From the NCBI GenBank assembly GCA_913046335.1, contig CAJWSU010000004.1:31658-95657 (forward strand): a DNA stretch of 64,000 nucleotides, read 5' to 3'. This stretch comes from TMED109 sp002684605. Lineage in GTDB: Bacteria; Pseudomonadota; Alphaproteobacteria; TMED109. The position numbers and the translations under genes were made by a program. The notes beneath the pieces were generated by a model. The model was not told the DNA's origin and did not search any database. It was given only the letters and a program-made list of their open reading frames with translations. This document shows, piece after piece, positions 40,796 through 50,384 of this stretch; position 1 is the stretch's first letter, and every line of letters starts with the position of its first letter.

Positions 40796-41755
40796 TTACC
40801 CAGTTTTAATACAGTCGTGTATATGAATGATACCCTCTGGTATTTTAGAATTATTCTTAACAACAAATACAGCAGTAATCTTATTTTTATTCATGATATT
40901 AACAGTATTTTTAATATTTATCTTAGACTCTATAGTGATAGGATTTTTAGTCATAATTTTATCTATTGGTAGATCTAAAAAGTTTTTCGCAATATTCCTT
41001 CTTAGGTCCCCATCTGTAACTATACCTATTAAAACATTTTTATTATTAGTTATACCTACACATCCAAAACCGAAAGATGTCATTTTTAATAAAACTTCTC
41101 GCATTGTATGATTATTTTTAATTAAAGGTATTTTATCTTTTTTATGCATTATATCTTTTACTAAAAGAAGGCTCTTTCCCAACATTCCTCCAGGATGAAA
41201 CTTTTTAAAGCTTTCTTGCTTAAACTTTCTTTTATTCATCAATGCTACAGCGATAGCATCACCTAATACAAGCATCATTGTGGTGGAAGTAGTAGGAGCT
41301 AAATTTAAGGGACATGCCTCTGTAATATCAGGAATTAGACAGGTAACATCAGAATTTCTTGCCAAGAAACTATTTTTCTTAGCTGTAATAGATATTAATT
41401 TTATTTTGTTTGTTTTTGCAAAATTAATGATCGGAAACATTTCTTTTGTTTCGCCTGATTTGGACAATGCTATTAAAACATCTTTATCTTGAATTGTGCC
41501 AAGGTCCCCATGATTTGCTTCAGCACAATTAATATATTGTGATGGAGATCCAGTTGAAGAAAAAGTTGCAGTTAACTTTAAGCCTATATAGCCACTTTTT
41601 CCTATTCCAGTTATGATAATTTTACCTTTATTTTTATATAATAAATTTACAGCTTTTATAACAGTTGTATCAATTAATTTTTCTAATTTTGTCAAGGCAA
41701 GTTTTTGTATCTTAATATTGTTTTTTATTAAACCTATTTCTTTTGATTGCAACAA
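40796..41755 (-). CDS. kdsD: D-arabinose 5-phosphate isomerase (KdsD/KpsF)
   Basis: A 319-residue isomerase that makes arabinose-5-phosphate for Kdo synthesis. The SIS domain (about residues 35-175) holds TGIGKSGYIGLKLTATFSSTG and ALSKSGETKEM; two CBS domains follow (from about 200), ending FVVKNNSKIPEGIIHIHDC. The E/H active-site segment is AEANHGDLGTI. It is upstream of lptCAB in the same operon, linking Kdo supply to LPS export. Confidence 0.97.
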   Translation of the reverse strand: MLQSKEIGLIKNNIKIQKLALTKLEKLIDTTVIKAVNLLYKNKGKIIITGIGKSGYIGLKLTATFSSTGSPSQYINCAEANHGDLGTIQDKDVLIALSKSGETKEMFPIINFAKTNKIKLISITAKKNSFLARNSDVTCLIPDITEACPLNLAPTTSTTMMLVLGDAIAVALMNKRKFKQESFKKFHPGGMLGKSLLLVKDIMHKKDKIPLIKNNHTMREVLLKMTSFGFGCVGITNNKNVLIGIVTDGDLRRNIAKNFLDLPIDKIMTKNPITIESKINIKNTVNIMNKNKITAVFVVKNNSKIPEGIIHIHDCIKTG

Positions 41756-41784
41756 TTTTTAGCTCCTGATCTTGTATATATTAT

Positions 41785-42402
41785 TTAATGAGAAAAAATA
41801 TCAGGTTCATGCCATCCATTTAAATCTAAGTAAGCCCTCGTACCTATAAATTTAAAAAGTGTTTCCGCTAATTCTTGTCTATTTTCTCTTTCTAAAATAA
41901 TGTCTAATTCATATTTAATTTTATGTAGGTATAAAACATCTGAAGCTGCATACTTTAACTGTTCATGGCTTAAATCTTCATTTCCCCAATCAGAACTTTG
42001 TTTTTGCTTTGATATATCAATATTGATTAGCTCCTTACATAGTTCTTTTAGACCATGCCTATCTGTATAAGTTCGGATTAATTTTGAAGCAATTTTAGTG
42101 CAGTAAATATTTTTACAGAATATTCCCATATGTTTTTGAATTGCGGCAAGGTCAAAACGAGCGAAATGAAATATTTTTTTTATTTTATCGTCCATTAATA
42201 CTTTTGATAAATTAGGATAGAGAGTATTTTTTTTTATTTGTACTAGGTGAGCAAAATCATCACCATCTGATATTTGCACTAAACATAGTCTGTCCCTTCT
42301 AAAATCTAAACCCATCGTTTCAGTATCAATTGCTATACAATTAGAAAATTTTAAATCTAAAGGTAAGTCATTTTTATAAAAGGTATATTTATTCTCTTTC
42401 AT
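41785..42402 (-). CDS. rnd: Ribonuclease D (short, exonuclease-only form)
   Basis: A 205-residue DEDDy 3'-5' exoribonuclease: D and E in CIAIDTETMGLDFRRDRLCLVQ (about 23-45), the middle aspartate in FHFARFDLAAIQKHMG, and Y-x3-D in YAASDVLYLHKIKYEL. It ends where the HRDC domains of E. coli RNase D would start; this short form is usual in alphaproteobacteria. It trims tRNA and other structured RNA 3' ends. GGAG is five bases before the ATG. Confidence 0.95.
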   Translation of the reverse strand: MKENKYTFYKNDLPLDLKFSNCIAIDTETMGLDFRRDRLCLVQISDGDDFAHLVQIKKNTLYPNLSKVLMDDKIKKIFHFARFDLAAIQKHMGIFCKNIYCTKIASKLIRTYTDRHGLKELCKELINIDISKQKQSSDWGNEDLSHEQLKYAASDVLYLHKIKYELDIILERENRQELAETLFKFIGTRAYLDLNGWHEPDIFSH

Positions 42403-42587
42403 TGATTCTCCAATTTTTTCTAAATTTTATAGCATCTTTTAAAATTTACCTAATCAATTTAGAAATCATTCATCATATGTTAATATATTCATAATATTTT
42501 TTGATTTTCTAATTTTACTTGTCCATCTGTATCTTTTATGTATATAAAATCAACATATTTATACAATATATTTATAAAGGTTTTTTT

Positions 42588-43529
42588 TTGAATATTCATA
42601 ACAATTCAAATTCCACCGTGGTTATTTTTGGTGCGTCGGGTTTTTTAGGTAGGTATATAGTTTCTATACTATTACAAGATAATTACCTAATAAAAGTGTT
42701 TGTTAGAAAACCTGATGAAGCAAAACACTTAACTTTGATGGGAAAGTTAGGACAAGTAGAAATATATCAGGGCAATATAAATGATAAAAAGAGTGTTCAA
42801 AATATTGTCGATGGTGCTAATAAAGTTATAAATTTAGTGGGCATCCTAGAAGAGAAAAGTCAACAAAAATTTAATAAGACCCATGTGGAAGGTGCATCTA
42901 ATATAGCTGAGGCTTGTTTAAAGCATAAGGCTGAAAGTTTTATTCATATTTCTGCTTTAGGCCTCTATGATGGCACGCATTCAAAATATGCGAACAGTAA
43001 ACTAGTAGCAGAAAAAAAAATAAAAAAAATATTTAAAAAAGCAATTATTTTAAGACCCAGCGTAATATTTGGTCCAGAAGATAATTTTACTAATAAGTTT
43101 GCTAGAATGGCCTCAATTTCTCCATTTATTCCATTAATAAATAAAGGTTTAACTAAATTTCAGCCAGTGTATGTAAAAGATGTGGCTAAGGCTGTTTATG
43201 TTGTCATTAATAACAATAAATATAGTGGTCAAACATATAGTTTAGGAGGACCAGAGGTTATTAGTTTTAAAGAAATTATAGATTTTATTTTATTAAAAAT
43301 TAGTAAAAAAAGAATTTATATACCTTTATCTTTTCCTCAAATAAAGTTAATGGCGATTTTGTTCTCTATTTTGCCCAATGCTCCTATCACCTTAGATCAA
43401 GTCAAACTCTTAGAAAAAGACAATATCGTTTTAAAAAAAGAAAAAGGTTTTAAAGAATTAGGTATTAAGCCTGAATCCATATACTTATCAGCTGAGCAAT
43501 ATTTAAATAGATATATATCTAGGTATTGA
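42588..43529 (+). CDS. NDUFA9-like NAD(P)-binding atypical SDR
   Basis: A 313-residue atypical SDR, homologous to the mitochondrial complex I accessory subunit NDUFA9/39 kDa. The Rossmann motif is VVIFGASGFLGRYIVSILL at the N-terminus; LVGILEEKSQQKFNKTHVEGASNIAEAC and FIHISALGLYDGTHSKYANSKLVAEK are typical. Alphaproteobacterial members are predicted NADPH binders and are linked to quinone/complex I biology. I start at the TTG at 42588, preceded by AAAGG at seven bases; an upstream ATG-led extension is not homologous. It overlaps convergent uppP by 11 bp. Confidence 0.88.
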   Translation: MNIHNNSNSTVVIFGASGFLGRYIVSILLQDNYLIKVFVRKPDEAKHLTLMGKLGQVEIYQGNINDKKSVQNIVDGANKVINLVGILEEKSQQKFNKTHVEGASNIAEACLKHKAESFIHISALGLYDGTHSKYANSKLVAEKKIKKIFKKAIILRPSVIFGPEDNFTNKFARMASISPFIPLINKGLTKFQPVYVKDVAKAVYVVINNNKYSGQTYSLGGPEVISFKEIIDFILLKISKKRIYIPLSFPQIKLMAILFSILPNAPITLDQVKLLEKDNIVLKKEKGFKELGIKPESIYLSAEQYLNRYISRY

Positions 43530-44319
43530 TAATAGTTAATATCGTCAGTCCTAAAAGTATTCGATATAAAATAAATGGTGCAAAATTTTTAGTTTTAAGC
43601 CATTTCATTAGAAAAATAATAGATAAATAAGCAAATATAAAAGACATAATACAAGTTATTAATATATATAGGTAGTTAGTAATATTTAATTCATTATTTA
43701 TTAACCATATTGACTCTAATGTAACAGCACCAACAATAACTGGTATGCTTGTATACAGGCCTAATTTTGCAGCTTCAATTCTTTGAATATTAAGTATTCT
43801 TGCAGCAGTTATTATTGTTCCAGATCTTGATGCGCCTGGTATAAGAGCAAAAACTTGTAAAATGCCAATAAATAAACATTCTAAAAATGAGAGCGAAGAA
43901 ATTTTTTTTTTTTTAATTTTAAATTTGTCAGATATAAAGAGTAATATGGCTCCTATAATACTAGACCATGCAATCACGTTTAGAGTTAATAGTTTATCAT
44001 CAAAATTTTTAAAAATAAATAATCCTACCAAAATTATAGGAACAGTAATTACTATTACATTTTTTAAAGTTTTAATATTTTTGTTTTGGAAGTAATTTTC
44101 TAATTTAAAAATTGATCTAATAATATTAGCAATATCATCTTTTAAATAAAGAAGGACTGCAAATAATGACCCTAAATGAGCGGCTATTGCCATAGTTCTT
44201 CCTGGGATAGGCCAGTTTAAAATTTTTTCTAAAATCAATAAATGTGCAGAAGAAGATATAGGCAGAAATTCTGTAATGCCTTGAACTAGAGAATATAAAA
44301 TGATTTCCCAAAATAACAT
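43519..44319 (-). CDS. uppP: Undecaprenyl-diphosphate phosphatase (BacA/UppP)
   Basis: A 266-residue inner-membrane phosphatase with about eight helices. The signature VQGITEFLPISSSAHLLIL is near residues 11-29 and the second motif IPGASRSGTIITAARIL near 158-174; both contribute the Glu, Ser and Arg of the active site. It recycles undecaprenyl phosphate for cell-wall and polysaccharide synthesis and affects bacitracin tolerance. AAGG is eight bases upstream. Confidence 0.97.
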   Translation of the reverse strand: MLFWEIILYSLVQGITEFLPISSSAHLLILEKILNWPIPGRTMAIAAHLGSLFAVLLYLKDDIANIIRSIFKLENYFQNKNIKTLKNVIVITVPIILVGLFIFKNFDDKLLTLNVIAWSSIIGAILLFISDKFKIKKKKISSLSFLECLFIGILQVFALIPGASRSGTIITAARILNIQRIEAAKLGLYTSIPVIVGAVTLESIWLINNELNITNYLYILITCIMSFIFAYLSIIFLMKWLKTKNFAPFILYRILLGLTILTIINT

Positions 44320-44416
44320 AATATTGCCTTGTCAATTATTTTAATTTTGTTTTAAATACTTAATATTAAATACTCTATACTTATTGTATAAAACTTAGTA
44401 ATGGAATCTTATTTAA

Positions 44417-45085
44417 ATGAATATACTTTATCATTTACCTTTTGCAGCAAATAGTCGGATTGTCAGAATGGCTCTTTCCGAAAAAAAAATTGATGTAAAA
44501 TTAATAGTTGAGCCTATATGGGAAAGACGAGATAGTTTTTTATCGCTTAATCCAGAAGGCCAAGTTCCTGTTTTATTACATAATCAAAATCTAACATTAT
44601 CTGGTGCACCTGTTATAATTGAATGGTTAGAGGATGTATCATCAGATAATAGCCTCATAGGAAATGATATAATTTTTAGAGCTGAGGCAAGAAGGATAAT
44701 GTTTTGGTTTAATAGTAAATTTTCATCAGAGGTAGAATCGTCAATAGTATATGAAAAAATTATGAAGGCTTTTATGGGTAAAGGCAATCCTGATGCAAGT
44801 ATCCTTAGAGTAGGAAGAAAAAATTTAATAACTCATATGAAATATATAGACTGGTTAAGCAAAAATAGAGATTGGCTAGCAGGTAAATCATTTAGTGTGG
44901 CAGATATTTCTGCATCAGCTAATTTATCTATTTTAGATTATTTGGGGGAAATTCAATGGAGAGATTATGCTTATGCAAAGGAATGGTATGCAAGAGTAAA
45001 GTCGCGTCCATCTTTTAGAGGTATACTTTTAGATAAAATTCCAGGGCTTCTGCCTCCAAAATATTATTCAGACCTCGATTTTTAA
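44417..45085 (+). CDS. Glutathione S-transferase family protein
   Basis: A 222-residue GST. The N-terminal thioredoxin-like domain (residues 1-76) starts MNILYHLPFAANSRIVRMAL with the ser/tyr site and includes PEGQVPVLLHN (cis-proline); the helical C-terminal domain has WLAGKSFSVADISASANLSILDYLGE. Glutathione conjugation or an isomerase/lyase variant is likely; the substrate is unknown. It precedes the MscS gene by 43 bp. Confidence 0.92.
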   Translation: MNILYHLPFAANSRIVRMALSEKKIDVKLIVEPIWERRDSFLSLNPEGQVPVLLHNQNLTLSGAPVIIEWLEDVSSDNSLIGNDIIFRAEARRIMFWFNSKFSSEVESSIVYEKIMKAFMGKGNPDASILRVGRKNLITHMKYIDWLSKNRDWLAGKSFSVADISASANLSILDYLGEIQWRDYAYAKEWYARVKSRPSFRGILLDKIPGLLPPKYYSDLDF

Positions 45086-45128
45086 ATTAATTATTGTAGT
45101 ATATATATATATTCTAGGAGAATAAAAT

Positions 45129-46439
45129 ATGGGATCCTTTTCAAGTCTAATTGAGCTTAGTGTAGAGTTTTTTAAATATATACTTAATTCGTATATTTTA
45201 TTTCCAATAGGCCTTGATTGGATAGTGTACAATATCTTATATCACCTTTTAATAGTGTTAATAATAACTGCAATTTTTTCATTAATATTTAATAAACTTA
45301 TTATTGTCTTTATAAGAAGCAGATTAAATAAATTAAGTTTTGATATAGGTCAGCAATTATTAGAAAAAAAAGTTTTAATTCCAATAGGCTGGGCAATACC
45401 TATAATTATATTTGAGGCAGGGTTAGGTAGTTATTCTCCTGACGAGGGTATTATCTCACGTTTAACTAAATCGTTGATAATCTTAGTCTTTATTATATCT
45501 TTTACTAGGTTTTTAGCTGCAATTTCTGAAATCCTTAAGGGCAACAAGGCTTTTGCAGGTACTCCTATTCAAAGTTATATGCAGCTTTTAAAATTAATTA
45601 TATACTTATTTGGTTTAATTATAATAGTCTGTACTTTGTCAAATACCTCTCCTTGGACAATTATCTCAGGACTAGGCGCCCTAACTGCTGTTATTTTATT
45701 GGTTTTTAAAGATACTATATTAGGTCTTGTTGCATCTATTCAAGTTTTTGGTTCTGATACTATAAGAGAAGGAGATTGGGTTACTATTCCTTCACTAGAC
45801 ATAGATGGTGACTGTATAGAAGTAGGTTTGCATACTGTAACGGTAAGGTCTTGGGATAAGGCGCTGATTACATTTCCAAGCGCAAAATTATTAGAGCACC
45901 CTTTTAAGAATTGGAGGGGTATGGAGGAATCTGGAGGTAGAAGAATTAAACGTTCTATAAATATTGATCAAAGCTCAGTTAGTTTTATTGACCCTGCATT
46001 AAAGGAAAAATTAGAAAAATTTAAGTTATTATCTGGACATTTTTTAGAAAAAGAAAAAGAAATTGAGGATGCTAATAGTCTGTTGGAAGGAGATAAGATT
46101 AATCATAGAAGGTTAACGAATATTGGAGTATTTAGAGCCTATATATTAGAATACCTTAAAAATCATCATGAAATAAATAATGATCTTACCATGATGGTTA
46201 GACAATTATCACCTACCAGTATGGGGATTCCTTTAGAAGTTTATGCTTTCACTTCTTCAGTAGAATGGACAGAGTATGAATCTGTTCAATCTGACATTTT
46301 TGATCATTTATTAGCCATAGTCTCTAATTTTGAACTTAAATTAACTCAAGCTCCATCAGGTAGCGATATAAAAAGTTTAGGTTATAATATTCATCAAAAT
46401 AGTAAAAATATTAATGAAAAACTTACACGAAAAGATTAA
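45129..46439 (+). CDS. MscS-family mechanosensitive channel (YbdG/MscM-like)
   Basis: A 436-residue channel with about five N-terminal membrane helices, the pore helix region SGLGALTAVILLVFKDTILGLVASIQVF (about 179-206), and a soluble beta/alpha domain that starts with REGDWVTIPS and HTVTVRSWDKALITFP. The length and the insert around FKNWRGMEESGGRRIKRSI match E. coli YbdG. It opens on membrane tension to release osmolytes. GGAG is seven bases before the ATG. Confidence 0.95.
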   Translation: MGSFSSLIELSVEFFKYILNSYILFPIGLDWIVYNILYHLLIVLIITAIFSLIFNKLIIVFIRSRLNKLSFDIGQQLLEKKVLIPIGWAIPIIIFEAGLGSYSPDEGIISRLTKSLIILVFIISFTRFLAAISEILKGNKAFAGTPIQSYMQLLKLIIYLFGLIIIVCTLSNTSPWTIISGLGALTAVILLVFKDTILGLVASIQVFGSDTIREGDWVTIPSLDIDGDCIEVGLHTVTVRSWDKALITFPSAKLLEHPFKNWRGMEESGGRRIKRSINIDQSSVSFIDPALKEKLEKFKLLSGHFLEKEKEIEDANSLLEGDKINHRRLTNIGVFRAYILEYLKNHHEINNDLTMMVRQLSPTSMGIPLEVYAFTSSVEWTEYESVQSDIFDHLLAIVSNFELKLTQAPSGSDIKSLGYNIHQNSKNINEKLTRKD

Positions 46440-47547
46440 ATCAAAAGCTTTAGAGTTAGAATTCGATGCTATAGGTTTTTGTGAAGCGGATTTACCAGAG
46501 AGCGTGACTAAGCATCTTCATGAATTTATAGATAAAGGTAGACATGGGTCAATGAAATGGCTCGCTGAAACTTCTCATAGAAGAAGTCAGCCTAGAAATA
46601 TGTGGCAATCGGCTATGACTGCTATAGTTTTGGGTTGTAACTATGGACCGGAATATGATCCATTAAAAGCATTAAATAACAAAAATATAGGGAATATTAG
46701 TGTTTATGCCCAAAATAAAGATTACCATAAATGGGTTAAGGGGAGATTAAAAAACCTTGCTGGATGGCTAGTTTCTAAAACAAAAGGGCAGGTTAAAGTA
46801 TTTGTAGATACTGCACCATTAATGGAAAAACCTCTTGCAGAAATTTCAAAAATAGGCTGGGTAGGAAAACACACTAATTTAGTTAGTCGAGATTTTGGCA
46901 GTTGGTTATTTCTTGGAGTAATACTATTAGACTTAAATATCATTGAAGAAAAGAATAAAATTCAGAAGAGTAATTGTGGTACTTGTTCTCAATGTATAGA
47001 TATTTGTCCAACTAATGCATTTGTAGCTCCATACAAATTGGATGCAAATAAATGTATATCCTATTTAACCATAGAGCATAAAACACATATACCTAGAGAG
47101 TATAGGTCTTTAATGGGCAATAGAATATATGGTTGCGATGATTGTTTAGCTGTTTGCCCATGGAATAAATATGCAAAAATATCAAATAATATGTCTTTTT
47201 TGCCTAGAGAAGACCTTAAAAAACCATCATTAGAAAGTTTATCTATTTTATCTGATAAAGATTTCAGAGTATATTTTTCTGGTTCTCCAATTAAAAGAAT
47301 AGGCAGGGATCAATTTATACGTAATGTATTAATAGCAATGGGAAACTCTTCTAATAAACTCTTAGTAAAACATATAATTGATTTACTGGGAGATAGTTCC
47401 CCAATAGTCCGGCTATCAGCTATTTGGGCTTTAGGCCAATTATGTCAAGAATCATTTTTTATTGAAATGAATAAGCGCGTTAATGAGGAAAAAGATAAAG
47501 AAGTAATAAGTGAATGGCTAGAGACGAAAAAAGAGATAAATCATTGA
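46414..47547 (+). CDS. queG: Epoxyqueuosine reductase
   Basis: A 377-residue cobalamin- and Fe-S-dependent enzyme for the last step of queuosine-tRNA synthesis (epoxyqueuosine to queuosine). The Fe-S motifs are CGTCSQCIDICPTNAF and CDDCLAVCPWNKYA (two 4Fe-4S clusters). GRHGSMKWLAE, VDTAPLMEKPLAE and KHTNLVSRDFGSWLFLG are the family blocks, and a HEAT-like repeat ends the protein. It overlaps the MscS gene by 26 bp and is 7 bp from the SDR gene. Confidence 0.97.
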   Translation: MKNLHEKIKSKALELEFDAIGFCEADLPESVTKHLHEFIDKGRHGSMKWLAETSHRRSQPRNMWQSAMTAIVLGCNYGPEYDPLKALNNKNIGNISVYAQNKDYHKWVKGRLKNLAGWLVSKTKGQVKVFVDTAPLMEKPLAEISKIGWVGKHTNLVSRDFGSWLFLGVILLDLNIIEEKNKIQKSNCGTCSQCIDICPTNAFVAPYKLDANKCISYLTIEHKTHIPREYRSLMGNRIYGCDDCLAVCPWNKYAKISNNMSFLPREDLKKPSLESLSILSDKDFRVYFSGSPIKRIGRDQFIRNVLIAMGNSSNKLLVKHIIDLLGDSSPIVRLSAIWALGQLCQESFFIEMNKRVNEEKDKEVISEWLETKKEINH

Positions 47548-47554
47548 GTTATTT

Positions 47555-48439
47555 ATGAGTAATATTGAAAAAAAAATAGCTATTTTAGGTTTAGGAAATA
47601 TTTCATATGAGCTTTGTTCTAGCCTTATAAGAAAAGGATTTAAAGTTTTTGGAACCACTAATAATCCTGAAAGAAAGTCTCAGCTACAAAAATTAGGAGT
47701 AAAAGTTTTTAAACGTAATAAAACCTTACAATGTATATCAAATTCCACTAAATTAATTATAACATCTCCACCAGATTTACGAGGCTGCCCCGTAATTAGA
47801 GATTATTTTAGAGAAATTGTAAATTCAGAAATAAAATGGATTGGGTATTTATCTAGTACATCTGTTTATGGCGATTATCATGGACAAAATGTAAATGAAG
47901 ATAGTGATTTAAAATTTTCAAACTCAACAGCAAAGTCTAGGCGTAGAGGAGAACAAGATTTACTAGATTTTGGTAATAAGTATTCTATTCCAATAGAAAT
48001 ATTTAGAGTTTCTGGAATATATGGCCAGCATAGAAATATTATAAAACAAATACTTCATAATAAAATAAATCCAATATTTAAAGAAAATCATTTTTTTAAT
48101 AGAATTCATGAAAAAGATATTGCTAGAGTACTATCTGAAGCCTCTGATTCAAAAATAAATTCAGGTATTATCAATTTATCAGATAGCTTGCCTGCTTCTC
48201 AATTAGAAGTAATTAAATATGCAGCAAAAATTATGAAAATTAACCTTCCTAAATATAAAAATTATAAAGAAATCTATAATGATATGCCGGATACAATGAA
48301 AAGATTTTGGGAAAATAATAGACGAGTTGATAATAGTTTATTAATAGAACGCTATGGAGAATTAATATTCCCGAGCTACAAAGAGGGACTTAACTATATA
48401 TATAATAATTACTTATTTAATTCATCAAATAAAGATTGA
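47555..48439 (+). CDS. YeeZ-like NAD(P)-dependent epimerase
   Basis: A 294-residue atypical extended SDR with a 6PGDH-like Rossmann start (IAILGLGNISYELCSSLIRKGFKVFG). YLSSTSVYGDYHGQNVNE supplies the ST/Y site, and the lysine of a classical YxxxK is not evident (here SRRRGEQDLL). E. coli YeeZ is the nearest relative I recognise; its substrate is unknown. It sits after queG, and its last 31 bp overlap the convergent alpha/beta-hydrolase gene. Confidence 0.82.
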   Translation: MSNIEKKIAILGLGNISYELCSSLIRKGFKVFGTTNNPERKSQLQKLGVKVFKRNKTLQCISNSTKLIITSPPDLRGCPVIRDYFREIVNSEIKWIGYLSSTSVYGDYHGQNVNEDSDLKFSNSTAKSRRRGEQDLLDFGNKYSIPIEIFRVSGIYGQHRNIIKQILHNKINPIFKENHFFNRIHEKDIARVLSEASDSKINSGIINLSDSLPASQLEVIKYAAKIMKINLPKYKNYKEIYNDMPDTMKRFWENNRRVDNSLLIERYGELIFPSYKEGLNYIYNNYLFNSSNKD

Positions 48440-49197
48440 GCAGTATATATAATTGTTTTTAATTGTTTATTATTAGAAAGTCGATGATCTCCATTTTTTA
48501 TTATTATTAATTCAGCATCTAAACTCTTGCATTTATTAAAAATTTTTAGACTTTCTTTCCAGCTAACTGCTTCATCTTTTTTTCCATGTATAAGTCTTAG
48601 GGGGCAATCTATATCCAATGTTTTAGAATTTAATATTAAATTTTTATTACCTGAATCTATATTTTTTTTAGTTATAGTATATCCGTTCTCATCATACTCT
48701 GACGGAATGTAAGTAAAACCATTCTTAATTAGCTCTTCTTTTTTTTTATATCCTAAACCCTCTTGCCATAAACGTTTAGTGAAGTCTGGAGCTGCCGCGA
48801 TAGTAATGATGCCTTTTATTTTATTTTTATTTAGTAAGGCTACTTTAATGGATATCCAGCCGCCCATACTAGACCCAATTAGTATTTGGGGACCAGAAGT
48901 AATATTATTTAAAATTTCATTAGAATCTTCAATCCATTCTTTAATACTAGTATCAATAAATTTTTCAGAAGATTTTCCATGGCCAGAATAATCAAATAGC
49001 GTGCATTGAATTTTATTTTTTTTACACCAATCATAAATTTTTATCGCTTTAGTACCTAGCATATCTGAATTAAAGCCAGGAAAAAATAAAAAACCTATTT
49101 TTGATTTTCCTTTATAATGCTTATAGGCTAGTTTCCTTTTATATTTTGTAAGTAATGTTTTATGCACTAAAGTATATCCATAATAAAAAATTAACAT
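48409..49197 (-). CDS. Alpha/beta hydrolase, ABHD10-like
   Basis: A 262-residue serine hydrolase. FFPGFNSDMLGTKA is the oxyanion region, FDYSGHGKSSEKF the strand-4 block, and ILIGSSMGGWISIKVAL the nucleophile elbow (GSSMG). The acid is in LIHGKKDEAVSW and the histidine in KNGDHRLSN. This is the pattern of mitochondrial ABHD10, a depalmitoylase/mycophenolate glucuronidase whose closest bacterial relatives are alphaproteobacterial. The N-terminus is hydrophobic (about residues 1-12), and AAGG is four bases before the ATG. The physiological substrate is unknown. Confidence 0.87.
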   Translation of the reverse strand: MLIFYYGYTLVHKTLLTKYKRKLAYKHYKGKSKIGFLFFPGFNSDMLGTKAIKIYDWCKKNKIQCTLFDYSGHGKSSEKFIDTSIKEWIEDSNEILNNITSGPQILIGSSMGGWISIKVALLNKNKIKGIITIAAAPDFTKRLWQEGLGYKKKEELIKNGFTYIPSEYDENGYTITKKNIDSGNKNLILNSKTLDIDCPLRLIHGKKDEAVSWKESLKIFNKCKSLDAELIIIKNGDHRLSNNKQLKTIIYTAQSLFDELNK

Positions 49198-49230
49198 GTA
49201 GCCTTAATTAAATTATTTTAAAGAATTTTT

Positions 49231-50376
49231 ATGAATTTAGATATTAAAAATTATTCAGTATTACAAGTTTTGCCTCACTTAAATAGTGGAGGGTTAGTTT
49301 CAGGAGCAATTGAGGTTTCAGAAGCTTTACAAAAAAGTGGAATGAGATCGTTTGTAGCTTCAGAAGGTGGAAGAAGAGAAAGGGAAATAATTAGGACAGG
49401 TGGAAAAGTTTTTAATTTTTCTTTGGGAAGCAAAAATCCTTTAATAATTTTTTTGAATATTTATAAATTATCAAGAATAATAAAAAAATATAAAATAAAT
49501 ATTATTCATGCAAGAAGTAGAGCTCCTGCTTGGAGCGCTTACTTTGCAGCAAAAAAAATGGGAATACCTTTTGTTACTACTTTTCATGGAACTTATTCAA
49601 TCCAAAATAATTTAAAGAAGAAATATAATAGTATTATGGTTAAAGCTGACAAAGTAATAGCAATCAGCAGCTTTATTAATAAGCATATCCTATCTAATTA
49701 TAAGATAGATCAAGAAAAAATTGTGACTATTCATAGAGGTATTAATATAGAAAAATATGACTATTTAAAAGTTTCTAATGAAAGACTAATTGCTTTTTCA
49801 AAAAAATTTAATATCCCCGAAGATTCTTTTGTAATATTATTGCCAGGAAGAATTACAAGGTGGAAAGGCCATATTCTTCTCATTGAAGCTATTTCTAAGT
49901 TACAAAGACCTGATATTATATGCTTATTTGTAGGAGACCTTCAAGGAAGAAATAAATATTTTGCAGAGTTAAATAAGACTATAGATAAGTTTAAACTAAA
50001 AAATAATTTTAGAATAATTTCTAACCAGAGTGACATGGCGGTGATATACAAATTGTCTAATGTAGTAGTTTCAGCATCTTTAGAGCCGGAAGCTTTTGGT
50101 AGAGTAGTAGCAGAAGCGCAAGCAATGGGCAGACCTACTGTTGCAGTGAATCATGGAGGAGGGCCTGAGATAATTATAGATGGTGTAACAGGCTGGTTAT
50201 TTAGACCAGGAGATGCTAATGATCTAGCAGAAAAAATTAATAAAGCACTTAATTTAAATATAGATGACAGAAAAAAAATGTCAGTGAAAGCAATTGAAAG
50301 AACTAAATTAAATTTTAATAATGAAATGATGTGTGCAAAAAAATTAAATATATATGCAGAACTTGTAAATAAGTAG
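49231..50376 (+). CDS. Glycosyltransferase family 4 (GT-B)
   Basis: A 381-residue GT-B enzyme. The N-terminal domain (VLPHLNSGGLVSGAIEVSEAL) binds acceptor; the C-terminal nucleotide-sugar domain has ILLPGRITRWKGHILLIEAI and SASLEPEAFGRVVAEAQAMGRPTVAVNHGG, which is the EX7E retaining-transferase motif. It most likely adds a hexose to LPS core or another glycan. It is paired with the GT9 gene 8 bp downstream, supporting LPS core synthesis. Confidence 0.92.
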   Translation: MNLDIKNYSVLQVLPHLNSGGLVSGAIEVSEALQKSGMRSFVASEGGRREREIIRTGGKVFNFSLGSKNPLIIFLNIYKLSRIIKKYKINIIHARSRAPAWSAYFAAKKMGIPFVTTFHGTYSIQNNLKKKYNSIMVKADKVIAISSFINKHILSNYKIDQEKIVTIHRGINIEKYDYLKVSNERLIAFSKKFNIPEDSFVILLPGRITRWKGHILLIEAISKLQRPDIICLFVGDLQGRNKYFAELNKTIDKFKLKNNFRIISNQSDMAVIYKLSNVVVSASLEPEAFGRVVAEAQAMGRPTVAVNHGGGPEIIIDGVTGWLFRPGDANDLAEKINKALNLNIDDRKKMSVKAIERTKLNFNNEMMCAKKLNIYAELVNK

Positions 50377-50384
50377 TACTTAAT

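Noticed and set aside
42519..42587. ATG at 42519 as start of the NDUFA9-like gene
   Set aside because: The 23 added residues are hydrophobic and aromatic and unlike the family; the TTG at 42588 has AAAGG at seven bases.
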